Shown here: positions 1 to 6,222 of the stretch, one piece after another
Numbering within the stretch: the first letter of the stretch is position 1
Layout: every line of letters starts with the position of its first letter
Assembly (NCBI GenBank): GCA_030671915.1
Contig: DAOVHN010000115.1
Coordinates: 1-7,476, forward strand
Source of the DNA: Pseudomonadota bacterium
GTDB lineage: Bacteria; Pseudomonadota; Alphaproteobacteria; UBA8366; JADFVY01
DNA length: 7,476 bases
Direction: 5' to 3'
Notes under the pieces: model-generated
What the model was told of the DNA's origin: nothing
Database searches by the model: none
Seen by the model: only the letters and a program-made list of their open reading frames with translations
Program-made: the position numbers and the translations under genes

Positions 1-35
1 CGTTCTTCCATCACCGAACTCTCTTTCCACGGCAT
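1..35 (-). CDS. IS481-family-like transposase, N-terminal fragment (runs off the left edge)
   Basis: The minus strand from ATG at 35 encodes MPWKESSVMEE and then leaves the window. This resembles the start of many IS481-type transposases (MPW-K/E-x-S-x-M), in which the N-terminus leads into a helix-turn-helix region and then a DDE integrase core; neither domain lies in the window. A strong ribosome-binding site, GGGAGG (46-41), sits 5 nt upstream of the ATG and supports this start. The reading frame begins 77 bp inside the presumed terminal repeat, a normal spacing for a compact insertion sequence. With only 11 codons visible, the family call depends mostly on the flanking repeats. Whether the gene is intact cannot be judged. 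Confidence 0.6.
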   Translation of the reverse strand, partial: MPWKESSVMEE

Positions 36-112
36 CAACACCTCCCGCCAAAAGGCGAAAAGTGTTACCCATGTGTCCGGTACAAATCGTCACCTATGTC
101 TCGGGTCGCACA
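1..112 (-). mobile_element. Outer end of an IS481-family-like insertion sequence, cut by the window edge
   Basis: The element reads leftward, so only its 5' end lies in the window. Seen directly: a transposase start at 35 on the minus strand, and between it and position 112 two degenerate tandem copies of a GTYACCYATGT-like unit (64-84 and 89-112). They match at 14 of their first 18 positions and are spaced 25 bp apart. The outer boundary is placed at the ACA ending at 112, which reads TGT on the minus strand. Known from the family: IS481-type elements often carry repeated terminal motifs of this sort and a TGT...ACA tip. The family call rests on recalled similarity of both the repeats and the transposase N-terminus. 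The other end, any target-site duplication and the intactness of the element cannot be seen. Confidence 0.66.
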
Positions 113-269
113 GTAATCGCCGCGGGCAATCCTTCCAGGTCTCAAGAAAAAATGCCGGGGTGCCGCGCTTTGCGGGTATTCTTGTGCAAAGATTTGGTAG
201 CTGGGCTAGGCTGCTTTTAAACAGAAAACTAATAGGGTTAAACGTTCCAGACAGAGGGTGAAGAGACGG
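113..269 (+). promoter_or_regulatory. Leader between the IS end and the DUF2189 gene; weak promoter candidate
   Basis: No gene is supported here; a small rightward open frame starting at 73 crosses the IS end and looks like chance. The stretch is more AT-rich from about 180 to 245 than its surroundings. A poor sigma70-like pair can be drawn: TTGGTA (194-199), 16 nt spacer, TTTAAA (216-221). TTAAAC occurs twice (217-222 and 238-243). CTTTGC (168-173) and GCAAAG (186-191) form a 6-bp inverted repeat with a 12-nt loop. None of these is strong alone. If the IS insertion is recent, it may have separated the downstream gene from older upstream control sequences. Confidence 0.3.
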
Positions 270-1061
270 ATGAGCGATACAGAAAACCCGCCGACGGGAG
301 TCCTGCCCTATCAGGACCGCGTAAACACGGTAACCATCGACGATACATTCCAATGGCTTGGCGCCGGATGGCGGGACTTTAAGGCCGGTGGATGGGTCAG
401 TCTCAGTTACGGGCTGATCTTCGTTGTTGCCGGAATCCTGCTCACCGCAGGACTCTTCCTGGCCGGCCTCGAGTATCTCATACCGCTGATGATCAGCGGC
501 TTTCTGCTCGTGGGACCGGCGCTGACCGTCGGGTTTCATGCAATCAGCCGCGATCTTGAACATGGCGAGCAGCCCAGTCTCCAACGTGCACTGAGTTCCT
601 GGCGGGCCAATCCGGCGCCGCTGCTTGGAACCGGACTCGCCCTGGTGTTGTTTTCGATCATCTGGGCCCGGCTCGCGGTGATGATTTTCGCACTCTCTTT
701 TCCCTACACCAGTCTGGATCCGCAGAGCATGCTGAATGCGGTCTTTTTTTCCGTCGAAGGGTACATATTCCTGGCGGTCGGCACAGCGGTCGGCTGCGTA
801 CTCGCAGTCCTGGTTTTCATGGCAGGCGTCGCGTCACTGCCGATAATGCTGGACGAGGGCGCCGGCTTCCTTGAGGCCGTTGTCACCAGTGTCGTGGCCG
901 TTGCGTTGAATTTCCGCGCCATGCTGTTCTGGGCCATGATGATCGTCGTCATAACGGGTGCGGGCCTGATCGTTGGCTATATCGGGCTTGTCCTGACCTT
1001 GCCGCTGATCGGCCATGCCAGCTGGCACGCCTACCGGGGGCTGATAAAGGGCAAGGGCTGA
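270..1061 (+). CDS. DUF2189 multi-pass inner-membrane protein of unknown function
   Basis: A 263-residue hydrophobic protein. Family hallmarks are visible: an amphipathic N-terminus leading to a DTFQWLGAGWRDFKAGG stretch, a central SGFLLVGPALTVGFHAISRD segment with the following acidic turn, and a C-terminal LPLIGHASWHAYRGL motif. These match the DUF2189 family of predicted integral membrane proteins common in alphaproteobacteria; I know of no biochemical function. Hydrophobic segments, numbered from this ATG, lie at about 44-66, 68-90, 117-143, 162-191 and a long one at 217-251 that may be two helices, giving about five or six membrane spans. The ATG at 270 is preferred over an in-frame GTG at 258 because AGAGGGTGAAGAGA lies just upstream of it; the GTG start would add MKRR. 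The gene appears monocistronic, with an IS end upstream and a 159-bp gap downstream. Confidence 0.85.
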   Translation: MSDTENPPTGVLPYQDRVNTVTIDDTFQWLGAGWRDFKAGGWVSLSYGLIFVVAGILLTAGLFLAGLEYLIPLMISGFLLVGPALTVGFHAISRDLEHGEQPSLQRALSSWRANPAPLLGTGLALVLFSIIWARLAVMIFALSFPYTSLDPQSMLNAVFFSVEGYIFLAVGTAVGCVLAVLVFMAGVASLPIMLDEGAGFLEAVVTSVVAVALNFRAMLFWAMMIVVITGAGLIVGYIGLVLTLPLIGHASWHAYRGLIKGKG

Positions 1062-1128
1062 GGCCGGGTGCGATTGCCGGATCGCTATCGATTGGCCTGG
1101 ATGCGCCGACGCATTCGCTGGCGGGGCG

Positions 1129-1144
1129 ATGGACTAAAGTCCAT
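1129..1144. promoter_or_regulatory. Perfect 7+7 bp palindrome upstream of the molybdenum hydroxylase gene (operator candidate)
   Basis: ATGGACT and AGTCCAT are exact inverted repeats separated by AA. They lie in the 159-bp gap between the DUF2189 gene and the molybdenum hydroxylase, 76 bp upstream of the preferred ATG. The symmetry and position fit a binding site for a dimeric transcription factor, but no T-run follows, so it does not look like an intrinsic terminator. No convincing -35/-10 pair was found beside it. No regulator gene is adjacent, so the ligand and protein are unknown. A palindrome this long can also arise by chance in a few kilobases, so the call is tentative. Confidence 0.35.
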
Positions 1145-1220
1145 AACATCCCCCTGACCTGTTCAGCCGAAGGTGCTATCAAGGGCGCCCGCGTATTTCA
1201 ACCTTACCATCAGGCCTGCC

Positions 1221-3572
1221 ATGAACGAGATTTCCCCAACGCCGCCGGCGTTCGAAAAATTCGCCAGCGGACAGTCGGTTTCGCGCAAGGAAGACCCGCG
1301 CCTGTTGCGTGGCGAGGGCTGCTATACCGACGATATCGACCTGCCGGGCATGGCGTTCGGCTATGTGCTACGCTCTCCCCATGCGCATGGGATCATCCGC
1401 GGCATCGATGTATCGGCTGCGCGCGAGGTCGAGGGCGTTCTGGCGGCCTACACGATCGACGATCTGAAAGCGGCCGGCTATGGGCCTTTTCCCGGCAGCA
1501 AGCTGCTAAAGAATCGCGACGGCAGCGATCCGCAAAGCCCGGCGCGATACGCCCTGGCCGACGGCAAGGTGAAATTTGCCGGCGAGGGCCTCGCCTTCGT
1601 GGTGGCCGAAACACCCGAGGCGGCGCGCGACGGCGCCGAAGCGGTGATGTTCGACATCGACCCGCTGCCCGCGATTGTCGACCCCGAGGAGGCGCTGGCG
1701 CCGGGCGCCACGCAAATCCATGACGACGCCGCGAACCTTTGTGTCGACTGGTGCGAAGGCAATTTCGATGCTGTCGGGGAGGCCCTTGCCAAGGCCGCCC
1801 ACGTCACCCGGATGCGGATACCGATCAACCGCGTGGTGGTGGCAACGATGGAGCCGCGCGGCGCGGTTGGCGAATACGACGCACCGAGCGGGCGCTTTAC
1901 GGTCCATCTGGGTTGCCAGGGCGTTTACGGCATGCGACAGACCCTGGCCACCGCCGTGCTGAAGATCGAGCCGGACAAGCTGCATGTCGTCTCGAAGGAT
2001 ATCGGCGGATCCTTCGGCATGAAGTCCCAGCAGTTTGGCGAGAACCTTCTGGTGCTGCATGCGGCGCGCGACTTGGGCCGGCCGGTCAAATGGATTGATG
2101 ATCGCAGCGGCGCGTTCCTCTCGGATTTCCAGGGCCGCGACATGATCGCCGACGCCGCGCTGGCGCTGAACGAAGAGGGCGATTTCCTAGGGATGCGGAT
2201 CGACATGATCGGCAATCTGGGCGCCTATATGACGCCGTTCGGCCCAGTCATGCCGTCGGGCAATATCATGAAGAACGTCGCCAGCCTCTACAAGACGCCG
2301 GCGATTGCAGTGACCTGCCGTTGCGTCTTCACCAATACGGTGACCATCGCGCCCTATCGCGGAGCGGGGCGGCCGGAGGGCAACTACATCATGGAACGGC
2401 TGGTGGATGCCGCCGCGCGGGAAACCGGCCGCGATAGCCTGGAACTGCGCCGACGCAACCTGATCCCGGCCGATGCTATCCCTTTCAAGGCCGCGTCCGG
2501 CATGGAATATGACAGCGGCGATTTTCCCTCGATACTGACTGAAGCCGCGGCCGCGTCCGACTGGGACGGATACGCGGTGCGCCGTAAGGCATCGGAAGCC
2601 AGGGGCCTGCTGCGCGGGCGCGCCGTAACCAGCTATCTGGAAGTGACGGCCGGGCCCGGCAAGGAGCTTGGCGCCATCCGGTTCCGCCCGGACGGGCGTG
2701 TGATCATTCTGACCGGCACCCTGGACCAGGGGCAGGGCCACGCGACGGCCTTCGCACAAATCGTCTGCGAACGGCTGGGCGTTCCCTTCGACATGATCGA
2801 CCTGATACAGGGCGACAGCGACGAGCTGAAAATGGGCGGTGGCACCGGCGGTTCGAAATCGGCGATGGCCAGCGGCAACGCCTTTGCCCTGGCATCGGAC
2901 GCGGTCATCGAGAACGGCCGCCAGTGGGCGGCGCATGAAATGGAGGCGGCGGTGCAGGATATCGAATTCGCCGCCGGCGAGTTCCGCGTGGTCGGCACCG
3001 ACCGGGCGATCGCCATCCAGGATCTCGCGGCCCGGATCACGGCGGCTGCCAGCGTGCCCGATGGCCTTCCCGGTTCGCTGGATGCGGAACTGGTCACCGA
3101 CACGCCGCCATCGGCCTTCCCGAACGGCTGCCATATCTGCGAGGTCGAAATCGACCCGGAAACCGGCCATTGCCGCATCGACCGTTATCTGGCGGTGAAT
3201 GATTTTGGCAATCTTATCAACCCCATGCTGGTCGAAGGACAGACCCATGGCGGCATCGTCCAGGGCATCGGCCAGGCATTGATGGAGACGGCGGTCTACG
3301 ATGACGATGGCCAGCTGCTGACCGGCTCCTTCATGGACTACGCCATGCCCCGCGCCGAAACAGTGCCTTCCTTCGATATCCGCCACCATCCGGTGCCCGC
3401 CACTTCCAATGCGCTGGGCGTCAAGGGCTGTGGTGAAGCGGGAACGAGTGGCGCCATCCCCACCGCCTTCAACGCGATCCTGGATGCGCTGGCCCCGCGG
3501 GGCGTGACGGACCTGCCGATGCCGGCCACACCGGAGCGCATCTGGCGCGCCATCCGGGAAGCCGCGACATAA
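1221..3572 (+). CDS. Xanthine dehydrogenase-family molybdopterin-binding large subunit (form II CoxL-like)
   Basis: A 783-residue full-length catalytic subunit of the molybdenum hydroxylase family, which hydroxylates a substrate carbon using water at a molybdenum-cytosine or -pterin dinucleotide centre. Seen: the N-terminal hammerhead domain (about 10-130) with its KEDPRLLRGEGCYTDDI entry motif, then two cofactor-binding domains. Cofactor motifs are GGSFGMK (262-268), the DQGQGH loop (502-507) and a GGGTGGSKSAMASGNA segment. The active-site loop is PYRGAGR (378-384), and Glu739 in KGCGEAGTSG fits the conserved catalytic base. The loop resembles form II AYRGAGR enzymes rather than the AYxCSFR loop of true CO dehydrogenase, so the Cu-binding cysteine is absent and CO oxidation is unlikely. 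Substrate unknown. ATG 1221 is chosen over GTG 1173 because it begins at the conserved N-terminus and has a weak CAGG 6 nt upstream. No iron-sulfur or FAD subunit gene is adjacent. Confidence 0.9.
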   Translation: MNEISPTPPAFEKFASGQSVSRKEDPRLLRGEGCYTDDIDLPGMAFGYVLRSPHAHGIIRGIDVSAAREVEGVLAAYTIDDLKAAGYGPFPGSKLLKNRDGSDPQSPARYALADGKVKFAGEGLAFVVAETPEAARDGAEAVMFDIDPLPAIVDPEEALAPGATQIHDDAANLCVDWCEGNFDAVGEALAKAAHVTRMRIPINRVVVATMEPRGAVGEYDAPSGRFTVHLGCQGVYGMRQTLATAVLKIEPDKLHVVSKDIGGSFGMKSQQFGENLLVLHAARDLGRPVKWIDDRSGAFLSDFQGRDMIADAALALNEEGDFLGMRIDMIGNLGAYMTPFGPVMPSGNIMKNVASLYKTPAIAVTCRCVFTNTVTIAPYRGAGRPEGNYIMERLVDAAARETGRDSLELRRRNLIPADAIPFKAASGMEYDSGDFPSILTEAAAASDWDGYAVRRKASEARGLLRGRAVTSYLEVTAGPGKELGAIRFRPDGRVIILTGTLDQGQGHATAFAQIVCERLGVPFDMIDLIQGDSDELKMGGGTGGSKSAMASGNAFALASDAVIENGRQWAAHEMEAAVQDIEFAAGEFRVVGTDRAIAIQDLAARITAAASVPDGLPGSLDAELVTDTPPSAFPNGCHICEVEIDPETGHCRIDRYLAVNDFGNLINPMLVEGQTHGGIVQGIGQALMETAVYDDDGQLLTGSFMDYAMPRAETVPSFDIRHHPVPATSNALGVKGCGEAGTSGAIPTAFNAILDALAPRGVTDLPMPATPERIWRAIREAAT

Positions 3573-3676
3573 GGCTGACCCCCCGGCCCCGCGACGACCT
3601 GGAAGATATGTGGGAGGAAGGGCCGTAGCACGACTTCTTAAGAACCTGGCCTCCACCCTGCCGTTACGGATCGGCT
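3573..3676. other. Convergent intergenic gap with weak hairpins and no clear terminator
   Basis: The molybdenum hydroxylase (plus strand) and the sulfotransferase-like gene (minus strand) end facing each other 104 bp apart. A 10-bp palindrome TTCTTAAGAA lies at 3635-3644. A 6-bp stem, CGGCTC (3672-3677) with GAGCCG (3686-3691) around an 8-nt loop, overlaps the stop codon of the minus-strand gene. Neither is followed by a T-run on either strand, so a standard intrinsic terminator is not shown. Termination may be Rho-dependent, or these weak stems may act in both directions. Confidence 0.4.
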
Positions 3677-4411
3677 CTAAGGCGTGAGCCGGTGCAGCTG
3701 CATCGCCTCGTAAATCCCGGTCAGTTCGGCCAGCAGCGGTTTCACCCGATCGGGCAGCGGTTCTTCGGTCCGCGCCCTCCAGGGCCGGAAGCCGGCCGAT
3801 TTGTTGACGTTGCCGTACCAGTATTTCGCCCATACGCCATCGCTCGCGCGCGGGCCCGGCGGCCAGGACAGCATGGCCGGATCGAACGGGACCTTCAGCG
3901 CCGCGCAGAGCGCCCTCAGCGTACCTTCGGCATCCGTGCCGATATCGCGGGCGTCGATCACGGGCGGGGTCTCGCCGGTCATCTCGCGCACCCGTTCGAA
4001 CAGCCGGTACTGGTCGGCAAAGCCGGTATCCTGAAGGGTGACGGTCTCCATCACCTTCGACATGGACAGCAGCACCTCGGCCGGGTCGCGGATCAGGAAC
4101 GCATTGCTCACCCCGGCCAGCCAGCCGTCGTCGATATGCGGCAGCATGTGGTGCGCCATATGTTTCTGGTAATGGATCGCCTTGCCGCCGGGTACCGGGC
4201 CGAGGATGGTCTCGACAACCTTGTGCCAGTCGGTTTCATGGGCGGCGATGATTTCAGGGACGCCGGGATGATCCGGCTGATATCGCGTCAGGTAATGGGC
4301 GTAGAGCGGCTCGTCCCAGACCGTGCAGTCGGCCCGGCTGCCCCAGGACCGCAGCAGCGCCGTCGAGACGTTGCGCGGCCCCGACCACATGGCGATACGC
4401 GCCGCCGTCAC
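3677..4411 (-). CDS. Sulfotransferase-fold P-loop protein (aminotransferase-linked)
   Basis: A 244-residue protein with a PAPS sulfotransferase-like layout. The N-terminal MWSGPRNVSTALLRSWGSR (8-26) matches the 5'-phosphosulfate-binding loop of distant sulfotransferases, with Arg13 near the usual Lys position. FLIRDPAEVLLSM (105-117) matches the 3'-phosphate-binding motif, and Arg108 and Ser116 keep the eight-residue spacing seen in classical enzymes. IHYQKHMAHHM (79-89) lies where the catalytic histidine region is expected. Sulfotransferase activity is not proven: proteins of this subgroup are named by fold, and acceptor and donor are unknown. It is the last gene of the minus-strand operon; its GTG start (4411-4409) follows the aminotransferase TGA after only 4 nt, suggesting translational coupling. 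An ATG at 4390 is an alternative but would begin inside the conserved loop. As recalled, plant branched-chain-aminotransferase-like proteins fuse a domain like this to an aminotransferase like its neighbour. Confidence 0.78.
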   Translation of the reverse strand: MTAARIAMWSGPRNVSTALLRSWGSRADCTVWDEPLYAHYLTRYQPDHPGVPEIIAAHETDWHKVVETILGPVPGGKAIHYQKHMAHHMLPHIDDGWLAGVSNAFLIRDPAEVLLSMSKVMETVTLQDTGFADQYRLFERVREMTGETPPVIDARDIGTDAEGTLRALCAALKVPFDPAMLSWPPGPRASDGVWAKYWYGNVNKSAGFRPWRARTEEPLPDRVKPLLAELTGIYEAMQLHRLTP

Positions 4412-4415
4412 CGCG

Positions 4416-5342
4416 TCAGACCGTCACCGGCGGCGGGCATTCACGGTCGATCAGCTTGGCGTACAGCGTGCGCAGCCGCAGACTAACCGGTCCTGGCTTG
4501 CCATCGCCGAATAGCCGGCCGTCCAGTTCGCGTACCGGCGTCACCCCGCCGAAGGTGCCGGTGACGAAGGCTTCCTCCGCCCCGTAGGTCTCGGTCAGCG
4601 AGAAATCGCGCTCCTGCGCATGAATGCCGTTTTGCCGGGCCAACGCCAGGATGTTGGCCCGCGTGATGCCGTTCATGCAGTAGCGCCCGGTCGAGGTCCA
4701 GACCTCTCCCTTGCGCACGATGAAGAAGTTGGTGGAATTGCATGTCGCGACGAAGCCGTGTGGATCCAGCATCAGTCCCTCGTCGGCGCCGGCCTTGGCC
4801 GCCTGGATCGCGGCGGTGATGCAGTTCAACTTGGAGTGCATGTTCAGCTTGGGGTCCAGCACGTCGGGTGCGCCGCGGCGCACATGCACGGTGAACAGCT
4901 TCATGCCGTGGCCGGCGACTTCTTCGCTGGCCGCCTTGTGTTCGGCGATGATGACCACCGTCGCCTTCCCGATATTGACCCGGGGATCCTGGTAGGGCGT
5001 GGTCTTCAATCCCCGCGTCACCATCAGCCGCACATGCACGCCGGATCGCATATCGTTGGCTTTCAGGGTGCGGTAAAGCGCGGCCTTCAATTCCTCGCGC
5101 GACATGCCGATATCCAGGTCGATCGCCTTCGCACCCTCGTAAAGCCGATCGAGATGGCGGTCCAGGAAGGCGACCTTGCCGTTATGCAGGCGCACCCCTT
5201 CCCACACCCCGTCGCCCATCAGGAAGCCGCTGTCGAAGACCGACACCATGGCCTCGGAGCGCGGTTTCAAATCGCCATTCACAAATATCAGGACCGTTTC
5301 GTTGCGCGGGTCCTGGGCGAAGGCATGGGCACCGCTTTCCAT
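4416..5342 (-). CDS. Class IV PLP-dependent aminotransferase (IlvE/D-amino acid transaminase fold) with atypical active site
   Basis: A 308-residue class IV aminotransferase, within the usual length for branched-chain or D-amino acid transaminases. Seen: the substrate-side GDGVWEGVRLHNG motif (43-55), DRHLDRLYEGAK (61-72), the lysine segment NMHSKLN with Lys171 as the expected PLP Schiff-base residue, NGITR (224-228), and the phosphate-binding TGTFGGVTPV loop (261-270). Aligned to IlvE (SEGAGENLF) and D-amino acid transaminase (TEGSSSNVF), the VATCNSTNFF stretch has Thr200 where a Glu normally contacts the PLP pyridine nitrogen, while the following Asn205 is kept. That change may alter activity or reaction type; substrate is unassigned. 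The start has a good ribosome-binding site, AAAGGA, 8 nt upstream. The gene begins 13 bp after the SAM-hydrolase stop and ends 4 bp before the sulfotransferase-like gene, so the three are very likely co-transcribed. Calling it IlvE would be overprecise. Confidence 0.88.
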   Translation of the reverse strand: MESGAHAFAQDPRNETVLIFVNGDLKPRSEAMVSVFDSGFLMGDGVWEGVRLHNGKVAFLDRHLDRLYEGAKAIDLDIGMSREELKAALYRTLKANDMRSGVHVRLMVTRGLKTTPYQDPRVNIGKATVVIIAEHKAASEEVAGHGMKLFTVHVRRGAPDVLDPKLNMHSKLNCITAAIQAAKAGADEGLMLDPHGFVATCNSTNFFIVRKGEVWTSTGRYCMNGITRANILALARQNGIHAQERDFSLTETYGAEEAFVTGTFGGVTPVRELDGRLFGDGKPGPVSLRLRTLYAKLIDRECPPPVTV

Positions 5343-5355
5343 CCTGTAATTCCTT
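5343..5355 (-). promoter_or_regulatory. Ribosome-binding site linking the DUF62 and aminotransferase genes
   Basis: The 13-nt junction reads AAGGAATTACAGG on the minus strand between the TGA of the SAM hydrolase and the aminotransferase ATG. Together with the last base of the stop codon it forms AAAGGA, 8 nt from the start. There is no room for a promoter or terminator, which supports one transcript for both genes. Confidence 0.6.
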
Positions 5356-6099
5356 TCAGGTTCGCATAATCACCGGGGTGCCGGCCTCGATCCCGTATTG
5401 CCGGGCGGCGCTGCCGCCATTAACCGCGATCTCAACAAGCCCCAGCGCGTTTTCGTACCAGAACCCCTGGCTTTCGGCGACATCGCCGAAGGTGCGGGCG
5501 CGGGAAAACAACTTGCCCGCGACCTCGATCGTCGCCCGTTCGCTCAATCCCGCGGCGCGAAGCCCGGTCATCACATTGCCGAAACCGTCGATATAAATCG
5601 CTTCGGCCAGATCGTCGGGCCAACTCGCGCCCGGGCGGCGCGGATCGTCGCGCCAACCCTCCGCCATTTGGCTACAGGCGGGCCATTCGTCCCTGGCCAG
5701 CATGGCGGCGACTGGCGCAAACAGGTCGCGGCCATGGAACGAAGCAGAGAGCTTCTCTGGCCGCCAGTCGATGGTCCAGGCCCTGGCTCGCGCGGCCCTG
5801 CGCTGGACCATCTCGAACAGCCCGTTGCCGGGGCCGACGAAACGTTTTCCATCCGCCGAGACGATAACCGGCGGCCGCTCACCACCGACGCCCGGGTCGA
5901 CAACGGCGATACAGACGCTGTCGGGACCCATTTCCGCGGCCAGGGCAGCCAGCAGATAGGCAGACCGGTAGGGATCGCGGGCCGGCGCGTCATGCATCAG
6001 GTCGATTATCGGAACCTCCGGCGCGGCGCGCGCCAGTACGCCGCGCATCTGGCCGGCATAGGGGCCATCAAGGCCGAAATCGGTGAATAAATGCATCAT
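5356..6099 (-). CDS. SAM hydroxide adenosyltransferase (SAM hydrolase, DUF62 family)
   Basis: A 247-residue member of the DUF62/fluorinase-chlorinase superfamily. Non-halogenating members hydrolyse S-adenosylmethionine to adenosine and L-methionine. Seen: N-terminal HLFTDFGLDGPYAGQMRG (3-20), VVDPGVGGERPPVIV (66-80), VGPGNGLF (88-95), SFHGRDLFAPVAAML (120-134), and IDGFGNVMTGL in the C-terminal domain. Asp68, Arg75 and His122 match the Asp-Arg-His set known to activate water in archaeal DUF62 proteins, which favours hydrolase over halogenase. The start is the first of two adjacent ATG codons (6099 or 6096); upstream ribosome-binding signal is weak. The frame stays open far beyond this start on the minus strand, but that extension is antisense to the PAS-receiver gene and shows no family similarity. 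It is the first gene of the three-gene operon and begins only 10 bp from the candidate start of the divergent signalling gene. Confidence 0.9.
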   Translation of the reverse strand: MMHLFTDFGLDGPYAGQMRGVLARAAPEVPIIDLMHDAPARDPYRSAYLLAALAAEMGPDSVCIAVVDPGVGGERPPVIVSADGKRFVGPGNGLFEMVQRRAARARAWTIDWRPEKLSASFHGRDLFAPVAAMLARDEWPACSQMAEGWRDDPRRPGASWPDDLAEAIYIDGFGNVMTGLRAAGLSERATIEVAGKLFSRARTFGDVAESQGFWYENALGLVEIAVNGGSAARQYGIEAGTPVIMRT

Positions 6100-6222
6100 A
6101 TCCGAACTAATGCATTGCGAGGCGGCCGCTGGCAAGCCGCTCTCGACCCTTGACGAACCGGCCGAATTGCGGGAGAGCAATGACTGTTGGATTTTAACGG
6201 ATTTTTGGACCGATATATTGAC
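6100..6222. promoter_or_regulatory. Probable shared control region of the divergent operon and PAS-receiver gene
   Basis: Both transcription units start near here, so promoters in both directions must lie in or just beyond this stretch. It contains the most AT-rich patch of this part of the window (about 6183-6219). On the plus strand TTGACG (6150-6155) resembles a -35 box but has no good -10 at 17 nt. On the minus strand TTAAAAT (6197-6191) could serve as a -10 for the operon without a clear -35. GGGAG (6171-6175) is the strongest plus-strand ribosome-binding sequence and lies 4 nt before ATG 6180. Individual boxes are not certain; the regulatory role is inferred from the head-to-head layout. 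Confidence 0.38.

Noticed and set aside
1173..1220. GTG 1173 as start of the molybdenum hydroxylase, adding 16 residues
   Set aside because: No ribosome-binding site precedes it and the extra residues are not part of the family's N-terminus; ATG 1221 is better placed.
1221..3572. Aerobic carbon monoxide dehydrogenase (CoxL) function
   Set aside because: The form I AYxCSFR loop with its copper-binding Cys is replaced by PYRGAGR, and CoxM/CoxS genes are missing, so a CO-oxidising role is not supported.
3670..3693. Hairpin at the end of the sulfotransferase-like gene as an intrinsic terminator
   Set aside because: The stem is only 6 bp, overlaps the stop codon, and no T-run follows on either strand.
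2187..3833. 548-codon minus-strand open frame opposite the molybdenum hydroxylase
   Set aside because: It lies almost wholly antisense to clear molybdenum hydroxylase motifs, is Arg/Gly/His rich and resembles no family; a shadow of GC-biased coding.
3692..4486. 264-codon plus-strand open frame opposite the sulfotransferase-like gene
   Set aside because: Low-complexity Arg/Pro/Gly composition and no motif, while the minus strand carries recognisable sulfotransferase motifs in operon context.
4620..5369. 249-codon plus-strand open frame opposite the aminotransferase
   Set aside because: The minus strand encodes a clear class IV aminotransferase with its lysine and phosphate loop; this frame has no family features.
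5356..6099. Fluorinase or chlorinase activity for the DUF62 protein
   Set aside because: The Asp68-Arg75-His122 set matches water-activating SAM hydrolases; no halogenase-specific feature was seen.
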